A stretch of DNA of 57,990 nucleotides, taken from assembly GCF_000518645.1 (NCBI RefSeq), contig NZ_JADZ01000035.1, positions 1 through 57,990 on the forward strand, read 5' to 3'. The notes below the pieces were generated by a model, which did not search any database, was not told the DNA's origin, and was given only the letters and a program-made list of their open reading frames with translations. Of the stretch, positions 16,890 through 24,345 are shown piece after piece (the stretch's first letter is position 1; each line of letters starts with the position of its first letter). Made by a program: the position numbers and the translations under genes. The DNA comes from Curvibacter gracilis ATCC BAA-807. Lineage in GTDB: Bacteria; Pseudomonadota; Gammaproteobacteria; Burkholderiales; Burkholderiaceae_C.

Positions 16890-17848
16890 TTGAAAATATC
16901 GACGAGCTGCGCGTGGCCCTGGCCTGTGCCGACACGGGCAGCCTGACGCGCAGCGCACAGCGCCTGCACATCACACCTGCGGCGGCCAGTGCCGCCCTCA
17001 AGAAGCTGGAGTCGCGCCTGGGCGTGCGCCTGTTCGAGCGCAGCACACGCAGCATGCGCATCACGCCGGGGGGTGAGCTGTTCTGCCAGTACGCCCGCCG
17101 CGCCCTGGACCTGCTCGACGAGGGCCAGGCCCAGTTGCACGACGATGGGGCCCAGTTGGTGGGCACCATCCGCCTGGCGGCCTCCAGCGACCTGACGCGG
17201 CGCGTGTTGCTCGACTGGCTGGACGACTTTCTGCAGGACCACCCGGCGGTCGAGCTGCAACTGGCCGTCAGCGACACCTTGACCGACGTGGTGCGCGACC
17301 AGGTCGACCTGGCCCTGCGCTACGGCGAGCTGGACGACTCGCGCCTGGTGGCCCGCCGCTTGCTGACCACCCGGCGGGTGGTGTGCGCCGCCCCCGCCTA
17401 CCTGGCCCGCCACGGCACCCCGCAACACCCCAGCGAACTGGCGCAGCACGAATGCCTGAGCTTCATGATCCGCGGCCGGCGGGTGCTGCAGTGGCCGTTT
17501 GAACGCAACGACGGGCAGGAATCACTGACGGTGCGCGTGCAGGGCCGGCGCAGCGCAGACGACGCCGAGATCGCCCACCGCTGGGCCCTGGCGGGCCACG
17601 GCATCCTGTGCAAGAGCGAGATCGATGTGCACGCCCACCTGGCCAGTGGCGCCCTGGTGCGCCTGCTGCCCGACTGGCAGGGCATCACCATGCCGCTGCA
17701 TGCGGTGCTGCCCAGCAACCGCTTTGTGCCGGCCCGGGTGCGGGCGCTGGTCGACACCCTGGCCCGGCGCTTCGAGGCCTCGGGCATGGGCCTGCCCGGC
17801 CCCTTGGCGCACACGGGTGGGCCCGCTTCGCTACCATCGAGCCCATGA
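16883..17848 (+). CDS. LysR family transcriptional regulator
   Basis: 321 residues. Residues 1-60 are the LysR winged HTH (ALACADTGSLTRSAQRLHITPAAASAALKKLESRLGVRLFERSTR in outline). From ~90 on is the periplasmic-binding-like effector domain (GTIRLAASSDLTRRVLL, DLALRYGELDDSRLVARRL). It most resembles the single-target LysR proteins that control a divergent oxidoreductase gene, which fits the gene at 15730-16788. The C-terminus carries a Pro/Ser-rich tail, and its stop overlaps the alaX start by the ATGA arrangement, so the two are probably translated together. The inducer is unknown. Confidence 0.9.
   Translation: MKLENIDELRVALACADTGSLTRSAQRLHITPAAASAALKKLESRLGVRLFERSTRSMRITPGGELFCQYARRALDLLDEGQAQLHDDGAQLVGTIRLAASSDLTRRVLLDWLDDFLQDHPAVELQLAVSDTLTDVVRDQVDLALRYGELDDSRLVARRLLTTRRVVCAAPAYLARHGTPQHPSELAQHECLSFMIRGRRVLQWPFERNDGQESLTVRVQGRRSADDAEIAHRWALAGHGILCKSEIDVHAHLASGALVRLLPDWQGITMPLHAVLPSNRFVPARVRALVDTLARRFEASGMGLPGPLAHTGGPASLPSSP
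17832..17837 (+). promoter_or_regulatory. Possible -10 element placing an alaX transcript start at the ATG
   Basis: TACCAT ends 7 nt before ATG 17845, the spacing expected if transcription starts at the A of the start codon. No convincing -35 is seen, so this is weak. Confidence 0.22.
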
Positions 17849-18600
17849 CCCAAGACCTGTTCCGCCAAGATGCCCGGCTGCGCGAATGCAGCGCCCACGT
17901 GACCGCCCTGACCGACGCCGGCGTGGTGCTGGACCGCAGCGTGTTCTACCCCCTGGGCGGCGGCCAGGCCGGTGACGCCGGGCAGCTGCTGCTGGCCGAC
18001 GGCAGCGCGCTGCACATCATCGACACCCGCAAGGCCAAGGACGAACAGGGCCAGCCCACCGCCGACATCGTGCATGTGCCAGCCCCCGGGCAGGAGGCCG
18101 TGCTGGCCCGGCTGCAGCCGGGCAGCGAGCTCACGGCGCGCATCGACTGGGAGCGCCGCCACCGCCTGATGCGCTTTCACACCGCCACCCACCTGCTGTG
18201 TCACCTGGTGGCGCAACCGGTGAACGGCTGCTCGATCACGCCCGACTATGCCCGGCTCGACTTCCACATGACCGAGCCCCTGGACAAGGACACCCTGAGC
18301 GCCGGCCTGGCGCGCCTGGTGGCGGCGGCGCTGCCGGTGACGGTGGGCGCCATCAGCGATGCCGAGCTGGACGCCAACCCCGAGCTGGTCAAAAGCATGT
18401 CGGTGCAGCCCCCGCGGGGCAGCGGCCAGGTGCGCACCATCGCTATTGCGGCCCTGCCCGGCAGCACGGAGCTGGTCGATCTGCAGCCCTGCGGCGGCAC
18501 CCACGTGGCCAACACCGCCGAGATCGGCGCCCTGGTGGTGACCAAGATCGAGAAGAAAAGCGCCAACTCACGCCGGGTGGTGCTGGGGTTTGCAGCGTGA
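17845..18600 (+). CDS. AlaX-type alanyl-tRNA editing protein
   Basis: 251 residues homologous to the editing half of alanyl-tRNA synthetase. It hydrolyses mischarged Ser- or Gly-tRNA(Ala) in trans in the cytoplasm. The zinc-site motifs are both present: His112-x3-His116 in RFHTATHLL and Cys216-x3-His220 in PCGGTH. The N-terminal barrel has FYPLGGGQAGDAG, and the C-terminal SAD-like part ends with VTKIEKKSANSRRVVLGF. The length corresponds to the longer AlaX class with the N-terminal glycine-rich barrel. The start overlaps the LysR stop (ATGA at 17845-17848), an odd partnership. Downstream lies dsbD, 56 nt away. Confidence 0.9.
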   Translation: MTQDLFRQDARLRECSAHVTALTDAGVVLDRSVFYPLGGGQAGDAGQLLLADGSALHIIDTRKAKDEQGQPTADIVHVPAPGQEAVLARLQPGSELTARIDWERRHRLMRFHTATHLLCHLVAQPVNGCSITPDYARLDFHMTEPLDKDTLSAGLARLVAAALPVTVGAISDAELDANPELVKSMSVQPPRGSGQVRTIAIAALPGSTELVDLQPCGGTHVANTAEIGALVVTKIEKKSANSRRVVLGFAA

Positions 18601-18656
18601 GGCAGCAGCCCCCGATCGGCGGAACTTCGGCCACGGCGCCCGCTCCCAGAGCGGCC

Positions 18657-20933
18657 ATGTCCTTTTTACATCCCACGCTCCGCGCCTTGCGCTCCTGGCG
18701 GCTGACCACGGCCCTGCTGGGCGCGGCCAGCCTGCTGCTGCCCGCCACCGCCCCGGCCCAGATCGAACTGCGCACCGGCGCCGGGGCCGGCCGGCCGGCC
18801 TTGTCCAGCCCGGCCGCGCCGCCCAGCAGCGTCAGCACCCCGCGCGTGCGGGCCGAGTTGCTGGCCCTGGCGCCGCAAGGCGTGGGTCCGGGCCAGCCGC
18901 TGTGGCTGGGCCTGCAGATCACCCACCAGCCCGAATGGCACACCTACTGGAAGAACCCCGGCGACTCCGGCCTGCCCACCCAGTTGAGCTGGCAGTTGCC
19001 CGCCGGCCTGAGCGCCGGCGAGATCGCCTGGCCCGTGCCGCACAAGATCCGCATCGGCGCCCTGGCCAACCTGGGCTACGAAGGCACGGTGCTGCTGCCG
19101 GTGCCCGTGACCGTGGCGCCGGGCTGGACCGCGGCCTCGGGCACGCTGCCGATCCGCCTCAAGGCCAGCTGGCTGGTGTGCCGCCAGGAATGCATTCCTG
19201 AAGAGGCCGAACTGGGGCTGGACCTGCCGGTGGGCAGCTCCACCGCGGCCAGCCTGCCCGCATTCGAGGCCGCGCGGGCCGCCCAGCCCCAGGCCCTGGC
19301 CGGTGCACTGGCCAGCCAGAGTGCCGCCCAGGTGTCGGCCGATGGCCTGAGCCTGCGCATTGCCGGCCTGCCGGCGGCCTGGCGCGGCCAGCCCCTGAAC
19401 CTGTACCCTGAAACCCCGGAGCTGCTCGACATCGCCGCCCCGGCCGAGTCGCGCTGGGACGGCGATACCTGGGTCACCCGGGTGCCCCTGTCGGCCCAGC
19501 GCAGCGGCCAAGCCAGCCAGATCGCGGTGGTGCTGCAACGCGAAGGCACGGCCCTGCCGGCCTGGCGGGTCGAACTGCCGGTGCGCGGCGACTGGCCGGC
19601 CACGCCGGTGGCCGGCAAGGTCGAGGTCTCGCCCGCACTGAGCGCCGCGCTGGCGGCCAACCAGGCCGCGACCCAGGCAGCGCCCGCCACCGAAAGCGGC
19701 ACGGGCTCTGCCTGGCTGCCGGCCCTGCTGGGCGCCTTGCTGGGGGGGCTGATCCTGAACCTGATGCCCTGCGTGTTCCCGGTGCTGGCCATCAAACTGC
19801 TGGGCTTTTCGCGCCACAGCGGCGAGCACGGTGCCCGCCACCTGCGCCTGCAGGGCCTGGCCTACACCGGCGGGGTGGTGCTGTCTTTTCTGGCCCTGGG
19901 GGCGCTGATGCTGGCCTTGCGCGCGGGCGGTGCCCAGCTGGGTTGGGGCTTTCAGCTGCAGTCGCCCGGCGTGGTGGCGGCACTGGCGGCCCTGTTCACC
20001 CTGGTCGGGCTGAACCTGGCAGGCGTGTTCGAGTTCGGCGCCTGGCTGCCCAGCGGGCTGGCCGGCGTGCAGGCGCGCCACCCGGTCATTGACGCCGGCC
20101 TGTCGGGCGTGCTGGCCGTGGCCATCGCCTCGCCCTGCACCGCGCCCTTCATGGGCGCCTCGCTGGGCTTTGCCGTGGCGCTGCCCGCCGCCGAGGCGCT
20201 GGCCATCTTCGCCGCCCTGGGCCTGGGCATGGCCCTGCCCTACCTGGCGGTGGCCCTGGTGCCCGGTCTGAGCCACGGCCTGGCGCGGCGCCTGCCCCGC
20301 CCCGGCCCCTGGATGGTGGTGTTTCGCCAGTTGATGGCCTTCCCCATGTTCGGCACCGTGGCCTGGCTGGTCTGGGTGCTGGGCCAGCAAAGCGGCATCG
20401 ACGGCGCGGGCGCCCTGCTGGCCCTGCTGGTGGCCCTGAGCGCCACCGTCTGGGCGCTGACGCTGCGCCACCGCGCCCGGCGGGTGCTGGGTGCCGCTTT
20501 TGCCGCCTTGCTGCTGTGGCTGGGCTGGAGCCTGGGGCCCCAGGTGACCCACCTGGCCGAAGCGACCGGCAACAGCGCCCAGGCCGATACGACCTGGACG
20601 CCCTGGTCCGAAGCCCAGGTACAGACCCTGGTGGCCCAAGGCCGGCCGGTGTTCATCGACTTCACCGCCGCCTGGTGCGTGACCTGCCAGGTCAACAAGC
20701 GCAGCACACTGTCCAATCCGGCCTTGCTGGCCGACATGGCTCAGAACAAAGTCGCCTTGCTGCGCGCCGACTGGACACGGCAGGACCCGGCCATCACCAC
20801 CGCCTTGCGTGCCCTGGGCCGCAGCGGCGTGCCTGTTTACGTGGCCTACCGGCCGGGCCAGCCGCCCCAGGTGCTGTCCGAGCTGCTGAGCGTGCGCGAC
20901 GTGCGCCAGGCCCTGAACCTGCCGGGCCCCTGA
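18657..20933 (+). CDS. DsbD/ScsB-like thiol:disulfide interchange protein
   Basis: 758 residues. A signal sequence (residues ~1-36, ending APAQ) precedes a periplasmic DsbD-N/DsbC-like domain with LQITHQPEWHTYWKNPGDSG and a Cys175-x3-Cys179 pair. About eight membrane helices from ~355 to 620 carry the two electron-carrying cysteines Cys372 (LMPCVFPVLA) and Cys494 (ASPCTAPFMG). A C-terminal thioredoxin domain has Trp673-Cys-x2-Cys677 (WCVTC). It moves reducing power from cytoplasmic thioredoxin to the periplasm. The extended N-terminal domain makes it closer to ScsB than to classical DsbD. ATG 18657 has little Shine-Dalgarno character, and the signal peptide decides the start. A small thioredoxin gene follows after 44 nt. 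Confidence 0.88.
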   Translation: MSFLHPTLRALRSWRLTTALLGAASLLLPATAPAQIELRTGAGAGRPALSSPAAPPSSVSTPRVRAELLALAPQGVGPGQPLWLGLQITHQPEWHTYWKNPGDSGLPTQLSWQLPAGLSAGEIAWPVPHKIRIGALANLGYEGTVLLPVPVTVAPGWTAASGTLPIRLKASWLVCRQECIPEEAELGLDLPVGSSTAASLPAFEAARAAQPQALAGALASQSAAQVSADGLSLRIAGLPAAWRGQPLNLYPETPELLDIAAPAESRWDGDTWVTRVPLSAQRSGQASQIAVVLQREGTALPAWRVELPVRGDWPATPVAGKVEVSPALSAALAANQAATQAAPATESGTGSAWLPALLGALLGGLILNLMPCVFPVLAIKLLGFSRHSGEHGARHLRLQGLAYTGGVVLSFLALGALMLALRAGGAQLGWGFQLQSPGVVAALAALFTLVGLNLAGVFEFGAWLPSGLAGVQARHPVIDAGLSGVLAVAIASPCTAPFMGASLGFAVALPAAEALAIFAALGLGMALPYLAVALVPGLSHGLARRLPRPGPWMVVFRQLMAFPMFGTVAWLVWVLGQQSGIDGAGALLALLVALSATVWALTLRHRARRVLGAAFAALLLWLGWSLGPQVTHLAEATGNSAQADTTWTPWSEAQVQTLVAQGRPVFIDFTAAWCVTCQVNKRSTLSNPALLADMAQNKVALLRADWTRQDPAITTALRALGRSGVPVYVAYRPGQPPQVLSELLSVRDVRQALNLPGP

Positions 20934-20977
20934 GCGGCCCGGCCCCTTGCCACAGAACGGCCCCAGAACGGAAGACC

Positions 20978-21298
20978 ATGCCCGCCTTTCCACTCTATGA
21001 ACCCGAAGCCCCCTCGCGCGCCGAGGTCGAAGCCCTGCCTGGGCGCACCCTGCTGCAGTTCGGCACCGACTGGTGCGGCCACTGCCGCGCCGCCCAGGTG
21101 CCGGTGACCGAAGCCCTGGCCGCCCACCCCGGGCTGCGCCACCTGCTGGTGGAAGACGGCCCTGGCCGCCCGCTGGGCCGCGCCTACGGCGTCAAGCTGT
21201 GGCCGACGCTGATCCTGCTGATCGATGGCCAGGAAAAGGCCAGGCTGGTGCGCCCGACCGAGACAGCCGCGGTGCTGCAGTGGCTGGCCACTGACTAA
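20978..21298 (+). CDS. Small thioredoxin-family protein
   Basis: 106 residues with a thioredoxin fold and an intact active site, Trp32-Cys33-Gly-His-Cys36 (FGTDWCGHC), and the cis-Pro segment VKLWPTLILL. There is no signal peptide, so it should be cytoplasmic. That placement is right for a donor of electrons to the membrane DsbD/ScsB-like protein encoded 44 nt upstream on the same strand. Such a partnership is inference from context. GCGTKWCGH-like WCGHC centres are found in several minor thioredoxins as well as in protein disulfide isomerases. Confidence 0.85.
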   Translation: MPAFPLYEPEAPSRAEVEALPGRTLLQFGTDWCGHCRAAQVPVTEALAAHPGLRHLLVEDGPGRPLGRAYGVKLWPTLILLIDGQEKARLVRPTETAAVLQWLATD

Positions 21299-21360
21299 GC
21301 CCCGTAACCCACCTGAAGGCCCAGGGTGAACAAGGCGATGCCCCGTGACCGACGACATCT

Positions 21361-21376
21361 TTTTGTTACAACAAAA
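21361..21376. promoter_or_regulatory. AT-rich dyad upstream of brnT
   Basis: Seven-base arms TTTTGTT (21361-21367) and AACAAAA (21370-21376) are inverted around AC, 34 bp before brnT. BrnA antitoxins are DNA-binding autorepressors, so this is a candidate operator. Confidence 0.42.
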
Positions 21377-21396
21377 TAAAGATTGAAGCCGGCAAA

Positions 21397-21418
21397 TCCA
21401 CCATCCTAAAATGGTGGA
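21397..21418. promoter_or_regulatory. Dyad spanning the brnT start codon
   Basis: Eight-base arms TCCACCAT (21397-21404) and ATGGTGGA (21411-21418) enclose CCTAAA. The right arm begins with the brnT ATG. TAAAAT (21407-21412) inside it resembles a -10. It could be an operator or an mRNA hairpin that hides the start. Confidence 0.45.
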
Positions 21419-21689
21419 CCTTGAATACGACCCCCGCAAAAACGAAGCCAACATCCGGCTGCGCGGCCTCTCGTTTGAGCTGGTGAGCCAGTTCGATTTC
21501 GAGTCCTCGCTGACCTGGCGTGACACGCGCCAGCCCTACCCTGAAACGCGCTACATCGCTCTGGGCCTGATCGGTGCACGAACCCATGTGGTGGTGTACT
21601 CCGAGACGAAGCGGGGCATCCGGGTGATCAGTTTGCGCAAGGCCAACTTCAGAGAGCAAAGTCGCTATGAGCAAGAAGCCCCATCCTGA
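21411..21689 (+). CDS. brnT: BrnT family toxin (type II toxin-antitoxin)
   Basis: 92 residues with the BrnT layout: LEYDPRKNEANIRLRGLSFELV at the start, DTRQPYPETRYIALGLIGARTHVVVYSE in the middle and RVISLRKANFREQSRYE at the end. BrnT folds like RelE-family ribonucleases and blocks translation by cleaving RNA until bound by BrnA. The motif residues of the R-x-I-S-x-R-x-A helix are intact, so it should be active. The ATG lacks a Shine-Dalgarno sequence and lies in the arm of a dyad. It overlaps brnA by 23 nt, in the usual toxin-first order of brnTA operons. Confidence 0.88.
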   Translation: MVDLEYDPRKNEANIRLRGLSFELVSQFDFESSLTWRDTRQPYPETRYIALGLIGARTHVVVYSETKRGIRVISLRKANFREQSRYEQEAPS

Positions 21690-21945
21690 GATGACCGACG
21701 CCGACAATCCGGCCTGGACAGAGGCCATGTTCAAGCAGGCTGTGCGCATGGACGACCTGCCCGACAGCCTGCGCGACAAGCTCAGGCGCCCCCCCCGCGG
21801 CCCTCAGAAAGCACCGCGCAAAGTCTCCACCACCATTCGACTGTCACCTGAGGTGGTGGCCGCTTTCCGGGCGGCAGGCGATGGCTGGCAAACCCGCATC
21901 GATCAAGCCCTCAAAGAGTGGCTGAAGATGCACCCACAGGTTTGA
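21667..21945 (+). CDS. brnA: BrnA family antitoxin
   Basis: 92 residues. The C-terminal ~45 residues (KVSTTIRLSPEVVAAFRAAGDGWQTRIDQALKEWL in outline) form the ribbon-helix-helix DNA-binding domain typical of BrnA. The N-terminal part (NPAWTEAMFKQAVRMDDLP) is the toxin-binding region. It neutralises BrnT and, with it, represses the operon; two dyads lie upstream. Its start inside brnT suggests coupled translation. The hairpin CCAGGG/CCCTGG at 21987-22005 is 42 nt downstream, but no T tract follows it. Confidence 0.87.
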   Translation: MSKKPHPEMTDADNPAWTEAMFKQAVRMDDLPDSLRDKLRRPPRGPQKAPRKVSTTIRLSPEVVAAFRAAGDGWQTRIDQALKEWLKMHPQV

Positions 21946-22039
21946 ATGCCTGCGTTTCACGGTCGCATCAACGCATCGAAATTGATCCAGGGCAAGAAAC
22001 CCTGGCCCCCAGCGTTACAGCCGGAACGCACGGTGCTGC

Positions 22040-22045
22040 GACAAT
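22040..22045 (+). promoter_or_regulatory. Possible -10 element immediately before hemE
   Basis: GACAAT ends 6 nt before ATG 22052, with a TTACAG 19 bp upstream (22015-22020). This would give a transcript beginning at the start codon. It is weak evidence on its own. Confidence 0.28.
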
Positions 22046-22051
22046 CCAGGG

Positions 22052-23194
22052 ATGAGCACCTCCGCCGCCCCCCACCCAGCCGCCAGCCGCTTCGCGCCGC
22101 TGCAAAACGACACCTTTCTGCGCGCCTGCTGGCGCCAGGCCACCGACCACACCCCGCTGTGGCTGATGCGTCAGGCCGGCCGTTACTTGCCCGAGTACTG
22201 CGCCACCCGGGCTCGGGCCGGCAGCTTCATGGGCCTGGCCACCAACACCGATTTCGCCACCGAGGTCACGCTGCAGCCATTGGAGCGCTATGCGCTGGAC
22301 GCGGCCATCCTGTTCTCTGACATCCTGACCGTGCCCGATGCCATGGGCCTGGGCCTGTCCTTCGCCCAGGGCGAGGGCCCGCGCTTTGCCACCCCGGTGC
22401 GTGACGAGGCCGCCGTGGCGGCCCTGCAGGTGCCCGACATGGACAAGCTGCGCTACGTGTTCGACGCCGTCACCAGCATCCGCCACGCCCTGAAGGGCCG
22501 GGTGCCGCTGATCGGCTTCTCGGGCAGCCCCTGGACGCTGGCCTGCTACATGGTCGAAGGCAAGGGCAGCGATGACTACCGCCTGGTCAAGACCATGCTG
22601 TACAGCCGCCCCGACCTCATGCACCGCATGCTCGAGGTCAACGCCGATGCCGTGGCCACCTACCTGAACGCCCAGATCGAGGCCGGCGCCCAGGCGGTGA
22701 TGATTTTTGACAGCTGGGGTGGCGTGCTGGCCGATGGCGCCTTCCAGCAGTTCAGCCTGGCCTACACGGCCCGCGTGCTGCAGCAACTCAAGCGCGAACA
22801 TGAGGGCGTGGCCATTCCGCGCATCGTGTTCACCAAGGGCGGCGGCCAGTGGCTGGAGGCCATGTCGGCCCTGGACTGCGAGGTGCTGGGCCTGGATTGG
22901 ACGGTCAACCTGGGCCAGGCGCGCGCCCGCGTGGGCGGTGCCGTGGGTGGCCCGGGCAAGGCCTTGCAGGGCAACATCGACCCCAACGTGCTGTTCGCCC
23001 CGCCGCAGCAGATTGCACAAGAGGTGGCCCGCGTGCTCGACAGCTTCGGCACCCCGCACCTGGACCCGCTGACCACCGGCCCCACCCACATCTTCAACCT
23101 GGGCCACGGCATCAGCCAGTACACCCCGCCCGAACACGTGAGCGCCCTGGTCGAGGCCGTGCACACCCACTCACGGCGCCAGCGCGGGCTCTGA
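22052..23194 (+). CDS. hemE: Uroporphyrinogen decarboxylase
   Basis: 380 residues. It converts uroporphyrinogen III to coproporphyrinogen III in the cytoplasm by removing four carboxyl groups, without a cofactor. The family signature [15 protein letters not shown] carries the substrate-binding Arg residues. Further conserved blocks are [21 protein letters not shown] (with the catalytic Asp), [23 protein letters not shown] and [16 protein letters not shown]. The first ~15 residues are a variable leader. The start at 22052 has AGGG touching the ATG rather than a properly spaced ribosome site. The gene ends at a strong terminator, beyond which lies the DnaA-box array and then priA. Confidence 0.96.
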   Translation: MSTSAAPHPAASRFAPLQNDTFLRACWRQATDHTPLWLMRQAGRYLPEYCATRARAGSFMGLATNTDFATEVTLQPLERYALDAAILFSDILTVPDAMGLGLSFAQGEGPRFATPVRDEAAVAALQVPDMDKLRYVFDAVTSIRHALKGRVPLIGFSGSPWTLACYMVEGKGSDDYRLVKTMLYSRPDLMHRMLEVNADAVATYLNAQIEAGAQAVMIFDSWGGVLADGAFQQFSLAYTARVLQQLKREHEGVAIPRIVFTKGGGQWLEAMSALDCEVLGLDWTVNLGQARARVGGAVGGPGKALQGNIDPNVLFAPPQQIAQEVARVLDSFGTPHLDPLTTGPTHIFNLGHGISQYTPPEHVSALVEAVHTHSRRQRGL

Positions 23195-23215
23195 AGCCTG
23201 CGCGCGCACCCTGAA

Positions 23216-23239
23216 ACGCCCGGTCCGGGCGTTTTTTTT
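23216..23239 (+). terminator. Rho-independent terminator of hemE
   Basis: Arms ACGCCCG (23216-23222) and CGGGCGT (23226-23232) are followed by a run of eight T in total. It lies 21 nt after the hemE stop and separates hemE from the repeat array. Confidence 0.92.
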
Positions 23240-23280
23240 CGCCTTGGCATGAGCCGCTGGAACAAGCCTGAACAGCCTCG

Positions 23281-23531
23281 TCAAGCCTCTTATGCACAAA
23301 TCATCTGATGCACCGCAACACATGGGCAGCGCGGTCGCTCGCACCGCAGGCATCTGCAAGTTGTTGATTCATATGGATTTTATGGATTGCCAATTTTGCA
23401 GGCAACCTAAGCAAAGCCTTGTGGCACAAGGGTTTTGACGGTTCACGAACGGGATATCAACAAAGTTATCCACAGGTTCTGTGAATTTTTGTTAAAACCA
23501 CCATCTGACAAGCACTTAGCGCCGTGTTTTC
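23281..23531 (+). repeat. DnaA-box repeat unit A
   Basis: Begins TCAAGC and has TTATGCACA at 23290-23298, then ATCTGATGCACCGCAACAC. GTTGATTCAT starts at 23363, followed by an AT-rich stretch to ~23400. A near-perfect dyad is at 23413-23435 (11-base arms, 10 pairs), and TTATCCACA at 23466-23474 runs into a CACAG/CTGTG mini-dyad. It ends in CAAGCACTTAGCGC. Confidence 0.75.
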
Positions 23532-23646
23532 AAGCCTGACCTCAGCAATGGCGATGGTCGGCGAACGAACCTCGGTCTGCCAGACCTCCACTTCCCAAGA
23601 CGAGCGCCAAGACAAGCCGCCTGGAGAACTGCAAAAGACCTGGCCG

Positions 23647-23897
23647 TCAAGCACTTATGCACAAAATATCTGATGCATCGCAACACGCTGCCCGTCCTGG
23701 AACCACCCCACACGGATTCCCTAAGTCGTTGATTCATAAGGATTTTGCGTTTTGCCGATTTTGTGGGCAGCGTAAGCAAACCCTTGTGCCACAAGGGTTT
23801 GCGGCGCTCGAGGGGCGGATATCAACAAAGTTATCCACAGCTTCTGTGAACACCTGAAAAACCCCTTTTGGCATCAAGCACTTAGCGCTGTTTTCTC
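23647..23897 (+). repeat. DnaA-box repeat unit B
   Basis: The same order as unit A, 365-366 bp further on: TCAAGC, TTATGCACA (23655-23663), ATCTGATGCATCGCAACAC, and GTTGATTCAT (23728-23737). The dyad is perfect, with 11-base arms AAACCCTTGTG (23778-23788) and CACAAGGGTTT (23790-23800). TTATCCACA (23831-23839) is followed by the CACAG/CTGTG mini-dyad and CAAGCACTTAGCGC. Units A and B are identical over GGATATCAACAAAG plus the following box. Confidence 0.75.
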
Positions 23898-23999
23898 GGC
23901 CCAGGATGAACTGAACGGAGCGGATTGACCGACAGTCGGAAAGTCTCGCGCCTGTTTCCACAGGGCCAATCCATCGGCCGCCCTTGACACAGGGCAGGC

Positions 24000-24254
24000 T
24001 CCGAAACTTGTGCACAGCAGCAAGCCACCCCCAGGCTTGGCCTGAAGAGGGTCGGTTTTCACAATCCACGTTTTCATGCATTTCCAAGCTATTGATTTCA
24101 TTGAACTTTTCAAAGTGCCCAATTAACAGGCAAGCTGTTGAAAGCCTTGTGGGACAAGGCTTTGGCATGGCTGGCGACAGGCTATCCCCAAAGTTATCCA
24201 CAGAAAACCGGTGCTCTTCTGAAAAGTACAAGCAAATCAAGCACTTGCGGACGA
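24000..24254 (+). repeat. DnaA-box repeat unit C (diverged)
   Basis: The first box is degenerate (TTGTGCACA, 24008-24016). TTGATTTCAT begins at 24092. The dyad AAAGCCTTGT (24141-24150) / ACAAGGCTTT (24154-24163) keeps perfect pairing although its bases differ from unit B. TTATCCACA is at 24194-24202, exactly 30 nt after the dyad as in A and B, and TCAAGCACTTG follows at 24237. The order and spacing make common descent clear despite low identity. Confidence 0.65.
24235..24247 (+). promoter_or_regulatory. IHF-consensus match in repeat unit C
   Basis: AATCAAGCACTTG fits WATCAANNNNTTR exactly. The equivalent places after units B (23872) and A (23506) keep CAAGCACTTA but miss one and two of the upstream bases. 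IHF sites accompany DnaA boxes in many origins. Confidence 0.3.
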
Positions 24255-24345
24255 GTCGTGAGGCCTCGGCTGATGCGGACAAGTCTGTGGACAGTTGGCG
24301 CGGCCTTGGGGACAAGTCTTGTTGGCACGAAAGTGCGTTCGCTGG

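Noticed and set aside
21987-22005. Terminator of brnTA (CCAGGG/CCCTGG hairpin)
   Set aside because: It has only six pairs and no T tract. It may still be a weak structure but does not support a terminator call.
23457-23470. IHF site overlapping GATATCAACAAAG before the second DnaA box of unit A (same in B)
   Set aside because: The spacing between ATCAA and TTR is five bases rather than four, so it misses the consensus.
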